NCBI RefSeq assembly: GCF_004354045.1
Contig: NZ_SMRT01000008.1
Location: forward strand, 186,001-250,000
Length of the DNA stretch: 64,000 nucleotides
Source of the DNA: Paenibacillus piri
GTDB lineage: Bacteria > Bacillota > Bacilli > Paenibacillales > NBRC-103111
Direction: 5' to 3'
Position numbers and translations under genes: made by a program. Shown one piece after another: positions 25,430 to 34,606 of this stretch (positions within the stretch are counted from its first letter, which is position 1; each line of letters opens with the position of its first letter). The notes below the pieces were generated by a model. The model worked only from the letters and a program-made list of their open reading frames with translations, did not search any database and was not told where the DNA came from.

Positions 25430-25736
25430 GTGATCCAATTCGAAATATGCGCGAACACACGGCAATGGAGCAAATTTACAGATTTTTATATCGAACATCG
25501 AGCTTCCATCATCCCACATTACCCCGTGGGCCTAGTACTTAGAGACGTCAAAAATTACATACATAAAACAAGGCAGAGCCGCTATTATCGTGAATGAACG
25601 GGATGAGGTCGTCGGAATCGGAAGCTTCGTGCTTGGACTGGCGGAAGACTGGTATGAGCATAAAGAAATCGCTGTGCTGGGTAATAGCTGCTTTACGGAG
25701 GAGTATCAAAATAACCGGACGTTCGTACGAGGCTTG
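25430..25736 (+). pseudogene. N-terminal half of a split acetyltransferase-like gene
   Basis: Starts at GTG after GGGGTGG and reads VIQFEICANTRQWSKF ... IPHYPVGLVL. A 4-base duplication (catacata near 25560) then shifts the frame, and the coding continues as RAAIIVNERDEVVGIGSFVLGL up to RGL at 25736, where the sequence changes abruptly. The GNAT-like strand pattern is suggestive rather than certain. Confidence 0.55.
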
Positions 25737-25737
25737 T

Positions 25738-25797
25738 CGTAAATAAACTCATCGTGACTACTACCGCTCCCGCAGTATAGGTTAATTTGTTTTTCAT
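25738..25797 (-). pseudogene. Truncated signal-peptide start of an exported protein
   Basis: Twenty codons from an ATG with AAAGGAATGGG upstream (MKNKLTYTAGAVVVTMSLFT), then cut by the same junction that ends the acetyltransferase half. The rest of the gene is absent from the window. Confidence 0.4.
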
Positions 25798-25865
25798 GTT
25801 TATACCCATTCCTTTCGCTTCGCTCAAGGCAAAAAAGAGATGAAATCGTTTTGTTCTTGAGCGAA

Positions 25866-26125
25866 TTGCTGTCATCACCTAAAGCTGTCATCATTAATAC
25901 AGGTGTGTCCTGTACTTCTCTCAGTCTTTTTAATAATTCCTGCCCGCCAATTCCAGGGAGCATAATATCAAGAATAATCAAATGATATTTTTTGTTATAA
26001 AATTAATCCAAGGCATTATTACCCTCAGAGCAAATATCTACAGAATAACCAGCTTTTATAAGGAATTTTTTAACCATATCACGGATATGAACGTCGTCTT
26101 CCACTACCAATATCTGAATATCCAC
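25866..26125 (-). pseudogene. Broken response-regulator receiver domain
   Basis: From a GTG with GGGAGGG upstream: DIQILVVEDDVHIRDMVKKF ... then an in-frame TAA where a Leu is expected, then LIILDIMLPGIGGQELL ... PVLMMTALGDD. These are the acidic pocket, phosphoacceptor Asp and Thr/Ala of an OmpR-type receiver. The coding stops making sense near 25866; the rest of the receiver and the DNA-binding domain are missing. A 10-bp inverted repeat TTCGCTCAAG/CTTGAGCGAA (25819-25865) marks the end. Confidence 0.65.
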
Positions 26126-26175
26126 AGTTTTACATCTCCCTCCCAAATAATGTAACGTAACAATCTAACTTACCA

Positions 26176-27403
26176 GGGCTAACGATTCACCAAATTCTGT
26201 CCATCGATGCCAATGAACTTCATATAGAGGCGGTACCAATGGGCGACAAGCAATGCTGCCCCTGTTGCGGCTCTGATCAAGATGTCATCCGTAAGGGGAG
26301 AAATGACATGCGAACTGTCCGGCATCTTTCTGTATTCGAGAAGAAATCCTATCTGCATGTACCGTCCATTCGGATGCATTGTAAACGCTGCGAAGTCGGC
26401 TTCGTATGGGCGTACGAATTTGTCGGGTCCAAGCAGCGGTACAGCAAGTGTTTCCGCTCCCATGCCGTCGAACAGGCACTCGGTTCTACAGCAGCGCATA
26501 GCGCCCGTATGGAGCAAGCGCCGACCAGCACCATCCAGCGCATCCATAACGAAGCGGTTCCGGCTGAATGTGAATGGATCTACGAGCAAGTGTGGGAAGA
26601 AGCGAAAGAAACTTCCGATTTGGTTTTGGGTGTCGACGATTTTGCGATCAAGAAAGGTCACACCTACAACACTGGCATCCACAACCTCAAAGGCGAGACG
26701 ATGCTCGATTTGCTGCCGTGTCGAAAGCTGGAGGAACTGCGGACGTATGCTCACGTGCATCCCGACTTCCTTTTGCTCAACCCGAAAGCGGTGGTTATGG
26801 ATTTAGCCCAGGCTTACCATACCTGGATCAGCGAGTGTTTTCCGAATGCGAGTCGCATCGCGGATCGTTTTCATGTTCACGGTTATGTGATTAAATGCGT
26901 GCAGGCGGTTCGGAAAACCGTCCAGAATACCTTATCGCCGCGGGCAAAGGCGAAACTGAAGGTGGCCATCGGTTGTTGAATCCGCCAGCAGATACGCTTG
27001 GGGAAGAAAGTAGAGAACGGCTGGAAGCGCTGCTGAACTACTCCCCGCTACTTCGCAGTGTATGGGAATGGAAAGAAGCGTTCACCACTTGGTATGACTG
27101 CTCCCCGGGCTTTGCCGTTGCCAGGTTAGGATTTGATCGTTGGTGCGAGCACGGCGATCGAATCGACCATATCGCTGTCCGAAGCACTCCCAAGACGATG
27201 CGCAATTGGAAAACAGAAATCGTAAACTACCATCAATGCCGATGGACAAACGCGGCGGTAGACGCCACAATCGCATTAAAGCCTTTCAGCGCCGCCTTTA
27301 CTTTACACGAAACCGCAGTCGCTATAAAGCAGGCATTCTCATCGAATGCAACCACCACCGGATGTTCAGCTAACAGTCAAGCACTGATTTTGAGATTGAG
27401 CCG
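26176..27403 (+). mobile_element. Decayed ISL3-type insertion sequence
   Basis: Bounded by imperfect inverted ends: GGGCTAACGATTCACCAAAT at 26176 and, on the other strand, CGGCTCAATCTCAAAATCAG ending near 27403. It encloses a frameshifted ISL3 transposase. The exact ends are a judgement by eye; I see no clear target duplication. Confidence 0.6.
26239..27373 (+). pseudogene. ISL3-family transposase, two frameshifts
   Basis: The first frame (26239-26979) has an N-terminal zinc-ribbon (CCPCCGSD ... CKRCEVGF) and two catalytic Asp contexts, LGVDDFAIKKG and VVMDLAQAYHTW. The reading then shifts near 26970 (HRLLNPPADTL ... VWEWKEAF) and again near 27258 into RHNRIKAFQRRLYFTRNRSRYK. The second lesion looks like a 4-base loss at the expected ExRHNRIK site and would remove the catalytic Glu. 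Not functional. Confidence 0.85.
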
Positions 27404-27434
27404 TTAAAACTTCTGCAAACCATTTTCGTGCAAT

Positions 27435-28055
27435 TCAAAGGTTTCCTTTTCCCAGTTCATTCGGCTGAAAACCTTTATATCCGAATGTGACAAGCCTGGA
27501 AAACACTTTTGAGAGGTACTGAGGCGTAAATTTCATATCATTTTCCAGCCACCACTTAATAGCACCGGTGCAAGCAGATGATGTGAATATAAGCAATAGG
27601 TCTATCAGTATTGGGTCATCGGTAATTTTCGTTTTGGGCTGTTGTGAGGAGACACGGCGTTTTAGCTTCTCACGAAACAAGTCTTGCCATTGATTTGTAA
27701 ACTGTACATCTCCTTTGCTAAGCATCACCTTATAAAAATTCGCATTTTGAGCAATGAATTCGAACATATTCAATAACAGCAGCTCGACATTGGAGTCATC
27801 AAGCAAATTCGTCTCCAAGGTAATGTTCTGAAAACGTTCTGCTATTTCAGACAAAACGTCATTAATGCTTTCCTGAAACAAATCTTGTTTATCCGTGTAA
27901 TGCAAATAGAAAGTTGCCCGATTCAAGTCCGCACGTTCTGTTATATCGCTTACAGAAATCGTCTCATATTCTCGTTCCGTGAGCAGCTCAATCATAGCAT
28001 CACGCAACATGCGCCGTGAGCGTCTAGCTCTTGGATCCATTTTTTTTGTAGACAT
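27435..28055 (-). CDS. TetR/AcrR-family regulator
   Basis: A 206-aa regulator started at the ATG at 28055, six bases after GGAGG. The helix-turn-helix is ISVSDITERADLNRATFYLHYTDKQDLF. The C-terminal part resembles TetR_C domains of the YbiH/DhaS-like group. It is divergent from a methyltransferase gene across ~180 bases and probably regulates it. Confidence 0.88.
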   Translation of the reverse strand: MSTKKMDPRARRSRRMLRDAMIELLTEREYETISVSDITERADLNRATFYLHYTDKQDLFQESINDVLSEIAERFQNITLETNLLDDSNVELLLLNMFEFIAQNANFYKVMLSKGDVQFTNQWQDLFREKLKRRVSSQQPKTKITDDPILIDLLLIFTSSACTGAIKWWLENDMKFTPQYLSKVFSRLVTFGYKGFQPNELGKGNL

Positions 28056-28236
28056 TGTAGTCCTCCATTGGCGAAGATTTGGCTGTTCTCCGACGTTCTT
28101 AATCACTCTGACGATTATACATCAGACAGCACTGATTTGTTGGTTGACGTACTTCATCTTCCCAACTATTATAATCAACATAAAGATGATTAAACAACAA
28201 TTTGTCGCCAAAATAAAAATGTAGGAGGAATTTTCA

Positions 28237-28818
28237 ATGTCAGAACAAGTACATCGGTTTTCCCCAGAGAATATGCACCGGTTGGACGCACCGGAAAGGC
28301 AAAAATTGATGCCGTCTAAACAATTGTTGGACATGGTGCTTCAAACACAAGACACTGTTGTTGACTTAGGTGCAGGAACAGGATACTTTTCGATCCCTGC
28401 TGCACAGATGACGAACGGAACCGTCTACGCAGTGGACGTTGAGCCAAAATTGTTGGAAGTAATTCAGGAAAGAGCAGAGGAAAAGGGGCTTTCCAACATA
28501 ATCCCAATAACAGGCGTGATCGAGGACATTCCATTACAGGATAGCATGGCAGACGTAGTGATTGCGTCCTTGGTACTTCATGCCGTACGGCCTTTGTCTC
28601 ACAGCCTCCGAGAAATACACCGCATCATGAAAAACGAAGGAAAACTGCTTTGCTTGGATTTTGAACCAAAGGAAAGTCCCATGGGGCCACCCATGAACTT
28701 GCGGATCGCTTCTGAGGATATGACGAATGCATTGAACGCCGCAGGGTTTACCGTTACAAAACGGATGTATCCTTCAGAATTCCTTTACGTGTTCGTGGCT
28801 GAAAAGCCAGGATTTTGA
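28237..28818 (+). CDS. Class I SAM-dependent methyltransferase
   Basis: A 193-aa enzyme with SAM motif I VVDLGAGTGYFSIPAA, acidic motif AVDVEPKLL and DVVIASLVLHAV. The ATG follows GTAGGAGGAA. Methyltransferase_11/UbiE-like; substrate unknown. It is followed within 37 bases by the remains of an MFS exporter gene, so the original unit may have been a resistance or detoxification operon under the divergent TetR. Confidence 0.88.
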   Translation: MSEQVHRFSPENMHRLDAPERQKLMPSKQLLDMVLQTQDTVVDLGAGTGYFSIPAAQMTNGTVYAVDVEPKLLEVIQERAEEKGLSNIIPITGVIEDIPLQDSMADVVIASLVLHAVRPLSHSLREIHRIMKNEGKLLCLDFEPKESPMGPPMNLRIASEDMTNALNAAGFTVTKRMYPSEFLYVFVAEKPGF

Positions 28819-28854
28819 TTCGTTTAATTTCGAAGTCAAAGGAGCGACAACACC

Positions 28855-29042
28855 TTGAACGAAAATCGGACGAAAGGCTATCTTCTGCCCATCGGTATGG
28901 GATTTTCATGGCCCTGTTGGATACGACGATCGTTAACATATCCTTACCGACGATGACCCAATATTTCAATACCGATTTGGCGCAAGCCTCCTGGGTCGTC
29001 GATGCTTACATGTTGGCATTCGGCGTTTTTCTGCTGACCGCC
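28855..29042 (+). pseudogene. 5' fragment of a DHA2-type MFS exporter
   Basis: From a TTG with GGAG upstream: NENRTKGYLLPIGMGF, then a single missing T near 28902, then MALLDTTIVNISLPTMTQYF ... WVVDAYMLAFGVFLLTA, the first two helices of an EmrB/QacA (DHA2) transporter. The sequence then joins the 3' side of an unrelated minus-strand gene. Confidence 0.75.
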
Positions 29043-29780
29043 ACCAGCACTTGACCTTCAGAAGTAAGCGGCAAGCCCATACTGCGGAGGGCCGGATTCT
29101 GTATCAGACCAATCGTCCATATACATAGGCCAACCGGCAAACAATCACTATTGCTCAACGTTAACACTCCTGCTTGCTCCCGCATTGCCTTACGATTGTG
29201 AAGCACTGTCACTCCACATTCGCTGAGCATCATCTCCAACTTTCGTCTAACTTTTTCTGGTCCTCCCGGGAACAGCTGTTCCTGCGCATTGAGCAAATAA
29301 ACGCAGGCATTGGACGAATTCAGCCCTAGCGCCGCTGCTTCCGTCCGCATGGCGAGCACCAGTTCGGCGGACGTCTCGATGCCGCTGATGCCCGCCCCCG
29401 CAACCGCGATTGTCATTAGTCGCTTTCGTTCCTCAGGGTTCGTCTCGACGGCAGCCTTCCGCAGATTGGCACGCCAGCGCTCCCGGATGTCTACCGCCGC
29501 TTGCGGGTCGGTCAAGGCGATCCCTCCCTTATCGGGATCCGGTCGACGAACAATGCTTCCGACTGCAACTACTAAACGATCATATTGAATTCGGGCGTCA
29601 ATTCCTTGCGCATCCGTATATCGAATCCGTTTTGCCTCACTATCTACGGATGTAACCGTACCTTGCAAGAATTCGACTCCTTCTGAACAATAACGCGTCC
29701 AGGGAACCATAATCTCTTCCCCGCCTGCGGCCGGCCGGAACAACATCACTTTGCGCATATGATCGGGCTGCTTGTTGGGA
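29040..29780 (-). pseudogene. NDH-2-type NADH dehydrogenase, truncated at both ends
   Basis: Retains the middle of a flavoprotein: YDRLVVAVGS, the NAD-binding TIAVAGAGISGIETSAEL and a VLTLSNSDCLPVGLCIWTIG segment. The N-terminal FAD-binding GxGxxG and the C-terminal membrane-anchoring region are both missing. It abuts the MFS fragment at one end and unassigned sequence at the other. Confidence 0.75.
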
Positions 29781-30101
29781 TTAGTTATGTTAGATAGACT
29801 TATCTTCTTGTATTCAATTCCACTAGGCTGCCAGATAGCTTTATGGGCAAAACCGGATTTTGCACATATTCCATCAATTGTTTGTCTCCTCACTGGCTAA
29901 GCCAAGTCAAATTTTCAAAGTTGGGGGAATTTTAAATGAGCGAATGGTGAATATTTCAGTTGACAAATACACCCCAATTTCCCAGAAGATGCGCGCATTT
30001 GGCAACCTATGGACAGAATTCGGCAAGGATTGAAACCGAATACGAACAAGCCTTCCTGGCGACGGAAGAGCTTGTTGTTTTACCTATAATGCGGACCCCG
30101 G

Positions 30102-30650
30102 TCAGCTTCGAACCGATTTTAAAGCGGTAGACCAACTAATTACTTGCTTCAACATTTCATTTACATGCGTAATGTGTAATTCGGCAGGCTTAAAGGTCGT
30201 ATAATTCTCAAAGTCCGTAAAGATGTTTAGTGCGGGGTGTGTACGAACGTCTGCCACCTGCAGCTCCGCTAGAATTCCACGCAAATGTTCAGCGGCGCGT
30301 GTTCCGCCTGAGGAACCGTAACTGACAATACCGGCTGCCTTGTTGTACCATTCAGTTCGTGCAGAATCCAGTGCATTTTTTAATACTCCAGTAATGCTGT
30401 GATTATATTCCGCAGTGACGAATACGAATCCATCTAAGCCGGATATTTTCTTAGCCCAAGCCGCAACTTGCCGTTCGCCTGAAGGGTCTCCGAGAAACGG
30501 TAAGTTGTAGTCTGCGAGATCCACGATTTCGTATGATGCGTCACCACGTTTTTCTGCGATATCCATAATCCATTTCCCGACTTGCGGGCTTACTCTCCCT
30601 GGGCGCGTACTGCCGATAATAATTCCAATATTCAAATCAGCGGTCGACAT
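30102..30650 (-). CDS. NADPH-dependent FMN reductase
   Basis: A 182-aa flavodoxin-like enzyme with the phosphate loop GIIIGSTRPGR and the TAEYNHSITGVLKNALD segment of the NADPH:FMN/azoreductase family. AAGGAGG precedes the ATG. A 20-bp palindromic operator (30687-30706) shared with the neighbouring MFS and TetR genes lies 37 bases upstream. It probably reduces quinones, azo or nitro compounds with FMN; the inducer is likely such a compound. Confidence 0.9.
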   Translation of the reverse strand: MSTADLNIGIIIGSTRPGRVSPQVGKWIMDIAEKRGDASYEIVDLADYNLPFLGDPSGERQVAAWAKKISGLDGFVFVTAEYNHSITGVLKNALDSARTEWYNKAAGIVSYGSSGGTRAAEHLRGILAELQVADVRTHPALNIFTDFENYTTFKPAELHITHVNEMLKQVISWSTALKSVRS

Positions 30651-30686
30651 TGTTTTTTTCCTCCTTGTAGGGTATATACTTGTAGT

Positions 30687-30706
30687 GTTAGTTATTTACA
30701 ACTAAC
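30687..30706. promoter_or_regulatory. TetR-type operator copy 1
   Basis: GTTAGTTATTTACAACTAAC, a near-perfect 20-bp palindrome upstream of the FMN reductase gene. Two further copies precede the MFS and TetR genes. Confidence 0.85.
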
Positions 30707-30727
30707 ATAACATTCAAAAAAATCGGT

Positions 30728-31900
30728 TTAGGATGTTTGATTAATCTTCCCGTCTTTATCCTCCTTTCCGCTTAGTAAGGTTCGTCTTACAAAAACGGTG
30801 AAGATCAGTAAAGAAATCAACCCGGAAACAGCACATGCAGCAAATAGGAAGGAGTAGCCTAGGAACTGGGAAATCAATCCGAGTATGATTGATCCGAGCC
30901 CAATCCCTAAATCCATAGCCGTGAAGAAGGAAGCAGTGGCTACGCCTTTTTGGTCAGAAGAAACGAGGTTAAGAGTTGCTGCCTGAAGCGTGGGCTGAGC
31001 TGATCCGAACCCAATACCATACAGAATTGCCGAAGCAATGACGCTTGGTAATCCATTGGATAAACTCAAGATGAATAGAGCGATGATTGTAATAATTAAA
31101 GACAGGATAATGATCGAAGTTTCGTTAAAACGATCCGCCAGCTTCCCTGCAACAGGGCGGGCGAGGGTCAGGGCAATGGCGTAGACCAAAAAGAAAGTAC
31201 CTGCGTTAACTTGAATAGATCCGGCGAACAGCGGCAGGAATGTGGTGATCCCCCCATACGTAAGGGCTAAGAAAAATATCGCCACAGATATTGGCAGGAC
31301 GGATTTGTCGAAAAACACAGCTTTTCGTTTGTTGTCCAGTCGTAAGGCAGGCACCTTGATCACGAGAGCGAGAAGGATGGCTGCAACAGATAAACAGGAG
31401 GCTAGAATAACTAAATTGCGGAAAGAGTAATTTTGAACCATCCACACTCCGACAATGGGGCCGATGGCCATGGATACACTCATGGACATGCCATACCAGC
31501 CCATTCCTTCACCTCGGCGCTGAGTAGGGATCACATCGGTAATCGCAGTGCCGATAGATGTGGTGGAAATGGCCCAACCGCAGCCATGAAGTATTCGCAG
31601 AAGAAACAACAAGAGAATTCCGCTAGCCCAGTTGTATAGAAACATAGCTATGGCGAAAACAATCAGCCCTGCAAGGATAAAGAAGCGCCTGCCGAAACGA
31701 TCTAAGAGACCGCCAATAACAGGACGAACAACAACTGCGGACAAGGTAAATCCGCCGATGATGAATCCGAGCTGCGATTCGCCGATACCTAATTTTTTGA
31801 TATAGAGCGGTAATGTCGGGAGGAGCAAATAAAACCCGAAGCACAAAAAGAACATCGTCATCATTAGTCCAATAAACGATTTTGTCCACAAACGGTCCAC
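30728..31900 (-). CDS. MFS efflux transporter
   Basis: A 390-aa, 12-helix major facilitator protein. Motif A is seen as GGLLDRFGRRFF between helices 2 and 3, with its echo GKLADRFNE in the second half, typical of DHA1 drug exporters. Start placed at the GTG at 31900, seven bases after GGGGG; a TTG one codon earlier is also possible. Operator copy 2 lies 26 bases upstream. It probably exports the compound sensed by the adjacent TetR. Confidence 0.9.
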   Translation of the reverse strand: MDRLWTKSFIGLMMTMFFLCFGFYLLLPTLPLYIKKLGIGESQLGFIIGGFTLSAVVVRPVIGGLLDRFGRRFFILAGLIVFAIAMFLYNWASGILLLFLLRILHGCGWAISTTSIGTAITDVIPTQRRGEGMGWYGMSMSVSMAIGPIVGVWMVQNYSFRNLVILASCLSVAAILLALVIKVPALRLDNKRKAVFFDKSVLPISVAIFFLALTYGGITTFLPLFAGSIQVNAGTFFLVYAIALTLARPVAGKLADRFNETSIIILSLIITIIALFILSLSNGLPSVIASAILYGIGFGSAQPTLQAATLNLVSSDQKGVATASFFTAMDLGIGLGSIILGLISQFLGYSFLFAACAVSGLISLLIFTVFVRRTLLSGKEDKDGKINQTS

Positions 31901-31925
31901 CAAAACACCCCCTTTTTCAAATAAA

Positions 31926-31945
31926 GTTAGTTATTAACAACTAAC
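31926..31945. promoter_or_regulatory. TetR-type operator copy 2
   Basis: GTTAGTTATTAACAACTAAC, between the MFS gene and the end of tetR. Confidence 0.85.
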
Positions 31946-31961
31946 ATTAAGACTAAAAAAA

Positions 31962-32561
31962 TTAGGGTTGTAAACCCTTAGCTATAATGGATATTGACTC
32001 TTGCAGGTTATCGTCAGGGAAGGGTGACGCGATGCCTTCTAAAAGCAGGCCTGAAATAAATTTCCCGTAATTAAACCGCATGAGCGTCAAGGCCTGTGAT
32101 TGAGGATTGCCCTTGATCACCTTGCCTTTTTGCTGCATGACACGGAAATATTCAGTGACCATTGTAAGAAACTTGATCGCATTATTGTGCAAGCTCAGAT
32201 GGATTGCAGGCATTGTTTTTCGTTCCATGATGGAGATTAAATAGATTTCTTTGTTTCTATTCAACACCTCATGGTACAACTCACTGATCATTAACAAATC
32301 CTTTTCCAGCTCGTATGTGATGTTCTTTTGGTTGAGCTGCTCGATCGGAGCAGAAGAAAGAAAGCTATTAATAATGGCATCTAATATAGCCTTTTTAGAG
32401 CCAAATGTCCGAAATACGGTCATCTCACTAACGGATGCAGCAGTGGCGATTTCCTTAATCGTTACCGCTTTATATCCTTTCTCGGACATTAGATCAACAG
32501 TAGACGATATTATCTTATCGGCAGTGTTTTCTGTTTTGGCACTCAAACGAATCATCCTCAT
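31962..32561 (-). CDS. TetR-family repressor of the FMN reductase/MFS cluster
   Basis: A 199-aa TetR regulator (helix-turn-helix VTIKEIATAASVSEMTVFRTFGSKKAIL). Operator copy 3 sits two bases before this ATG; an alternative ATG six bases in (32555) is preceded only by GAGG. A promoter (TTGACA, 17 bases, TACTTT on the minus strand) lies just upstream of the operator, so bound repressor would block elongation of its own transcript. Confidence 0.9.
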   Translation of the reverse strand: MRMIRLSAKTENTADKIISSTVDLMSEKGYKAVTIKEIATAASVSEMTVFRTFGSKKAILDAIINSFLSSAPIEQLNQKNITYELEKDLLMISELYHEVLNRNKEIYLISIMERKTMPAIHLSLHNNAIKFLTMVTEYFRVMQQKGKVIKGNPQSQALTLMRFNYGKFISGLLLEGIASPFPDDNLQESISIIAKGLQP

Positions 32562-32563
32562 TC

Positions 32564-32583
32564 GTTAGTTATAAATAACTAAC
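32564..32583. promoter_or_regulatory. TetR-type operator copy 3
   Basis: GTTAGTTATAAATAACTAAC, a perfect palindrome immediately upstream of tetR. Confidence 0.85.
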
Positions 32584-32589
32584 ATTTTT

Positions 32590-32628
32590 TATTTTAAAAG
32601 TACACCCTTCTGAAATGATTGTCAAGGG
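32590..32628 (-). promoter_or_regulatory. Promoter of the tetR gene
   Basis: Minus strand TTGACA, 17-base spacer, TACTTT, followed by an A/T-rich start region and operator copy 3. Confidence 0.5.
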
Positions 32629-32711
32629 CCCCCCGCTATTAAGTTTATGAAAAACCCCCGTCTGTGAGTAGTACCGCATTGGTCGATAGGAACTTCATGA
32701 TTTGGGCCGCG

Positions 32712-33266
32712 TCACCCGAAGTTAGAGCAGACATGAATTGTTCCACCAAGCTGGTTGATTTCTCCAGGTCCAAGATCGATGGCTTGTGCGTACGAATTTG
32801 TCCTTAACATTGCATAAATGATATGACGTGTCATCGGATCGTTAAATTCTTGTTCGACCCAACTCCTCAGACTGATCGCCGGCACTGAATTGGCATCGAA
32901 TTTTCTTAACTTGTTATAAAACTTTATAAACTCCATCTTACCTGACCAGCTTAGGTTTTGTGAAAATATAAATTTATACATATGGGTTACCTTATTATTC
33001 CACAGAAAGGATACGTTCGTGCCGGGAGAGACTCCATCCATTCTTATCCCTAAATCTTGAAAAATTTGATGCAAAGCCCCTCCCTTGATTATGGCATGCG
33101 AGCCAATATCGAAGATAGCCCCGTTTTTCTTGACAGATATTGCCCGACCGCCGAGCTCTTTGGCTCTCTCGAAAAGGACAACGGACTTGCCTGCCTGGGC
33201 CAAATCAATTGCCGCCACCAAACCGGCAAATCCTCCACCAATGATCGCCACATCAAACTGTTTCAT
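32712..33266 (-). pseudogene. N-terminal part of an FAD amine oxidase/phytoene-desaturase-like gene
   Basis: About 184 residues from the ATG at 33266. It has the dinucleotide-binding start DVAIIGGGFAGLVAAIDLAQAG and ELGGRAISV, as in FAD-dependent amine oxidases and desaturases, which are normally 430-500 aa. The frame ends after NQLGGTIHVCSNFG, so roughly the last 60 percent is missing. Its upstream region resembles that of the SDR gene at 34493. Confidence 0.75.
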
Positions 33267-33286
33267 CGAACATCTCTTCCTTCGCT

Positions 33287-33304
33287 GTTTATTCATTCAT
33301 AAAC
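33287..33304. promoter_or_regulatory. Palindromic operator-like site, copy 1
   Basis: GTTTATTCATTCATAAAC, inside a ~70-bp segment similar to that upstream of the SDR gene. Confidence 0.6.
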
Positions 33305-33725
33305 TAAGATGGATATTGTTGTGGATCTGTGACAAGATTCGTTAATCATTCTTTGGGAAGCCTTCGAACTTCGGACTATACATCATTTTAGAAATTTGAA
33401 GAATCCTATCAGTTAGCTGAGCGATGCCGACAAAAAATCCGGACTATATACAACACCAACGGCAAAGAAATGTTTCAAATCACGACAAAAACGGGAGTCG
33501 CAGTGCAGCTCCCGTTTCAATTCATTCAACTATCATTCCCCGCGAAAAGTCCACAGCGGTGTCTTGTCAAGCTATCGTACCCATTAGAAACCAAAGCCAC
33601 TTGCCCATGGGTTGTCGGCCGCATTCACCTTGACTTCTACGCGACACACCGAACCAGCGCCCAATTAGAAGGGATCGACTAGATTCGTACCCGACAATCC
33701 CTTCGATTATGCATTCAAGACTATA
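33305..33725. other. Interval with an unassigned small open frame
   Basis: A plus-strand frame at 33470-33682 (70 aa, MFQITTKTGVAVQLPF ...) has no ribosome site and no family I recognise. Nothing else supported. Confidence 0.3.
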
Positions 33726-34493
33726 TCACCACGGAAGTGGGCCGTCCTCGTTGGAGAACGTGCCCGTCGGACCGTTCTCATCGAGGAGCGCGAGGCGCAC
33801 GGGCTCACGTGCGGCCTGTTGAACGGTGCGCGTGCCCGCGAAGCCATTAATGTCCGTCGCGGTGAAGCCTGGGCATACAGCGTTGACCTTGATGCCTGTC
33901 GACTCAAGATCCGAAGCGAAGGCGAGCGTGATCGCGTTTAGGGCAGTTTTCGACGGGCAGTAAACGACGTCGATCATCCCCCACAGTGGACCATTCGGGT
34001 CCGAGTTGATTGTTAGCGAGGCACCGGCGCTCGATATGTTGACGATGCGTGCTGCCGGCGCTTCACGAAGGAGTGGTAGCATCGCTTGAGTGACGGCAAT
34101 GACGCCGAACACGTTCGTCTCGAACACCACGCGCACCTCGTCAAGAGACGCGACGCTCGCTCGGCCCGACATCGCAATTTCCTGAAGCGGCCTGCCCGGC
34201 TTTCCCGCATGCGCGATGCCCGCGTTATTCAACAACACATCGAGACGGCCGAACTCGTTCCGGATGCGCTCTGCCGCTGCGGCGATGGAGTCCTGATTCG
34301 TGACGTCGAGTTGGAGGGCTCGGGTATCCGCTCCGACGCTCTTCGCGGCGTTCTCCCCATCCTCGAGGTTGCGCGACCCGACGAGCACAGTGAAGCCGTG
34401 CGCAGCGAGATCCTTCGCAATTTGAAGACCAATTCCTTTGTTGGCCCCGGTGACCAGGGCGACGGGTTTCTCCTGCCTAGTAATCTGTTTCAT
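33726..34493 (-). CDS. Short-chain dehydrogenase/reductase
   Basis: A 255-aa Rossmann oxidoreductase: cofactor loop TGANKGIG, NNAG, catalytic Ser in IVNISSAG and YCPSK (Tyr/Lys). NADP preference is suggested by the basic residue in VGSRN. Codon use is more GC-rich than in the surrounding debris, hinting at separate acquisition. Upstream lies operator-like copy 2. Substrate unknown; these are often annotated as carbonyl reductases. Confidence 0.92.
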   Translation of the reverse strand: MKQITRQEKPVALVTGANKGIGLQIAKDLAAHGFTVLVGSRNLEDGENAAKSVGADTRALQLDVTNQDSIAAAAERIRNEFGRLDVLLNNAGIAHAGKPGRPLQEIAMSGRASVASLDEVRVVFETNVFGVIAVTQAMLPLLREAPAARIVNISSAGASLTINSDPNGPLWGMIDVVYCPSKTALNAITLAFASDLESTGIKVNAVCPGFTATDINGFAGTRTVQQAAREPVRLALLDENGPTGTFSNEDGPLPW

Positions 34494-34513
34494 CCGCCAT
34501 ACCTTCCTTCACT

Positions 34514-34531
34514 GTTTAGTCTTTCATAAAC
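34514..34531. promoter_or_regulatory. Palindromic operator-like site, copy 2
   Basis: GTTTAGTCTTTCATAAAC. The flanks (CTAAGATGG, GGATCTGTGACA, ATTCGTTAAT) match those of copy 1 at 33287. Confidence 0.6.
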
Positions 34532-34606
34532 TAAGATGGGGAACGTAGGGGATCTGTGACATTATTCGTTAATTTTTATTCGTTAATTTTTTTGGTTCTT
34601 AGGAAG

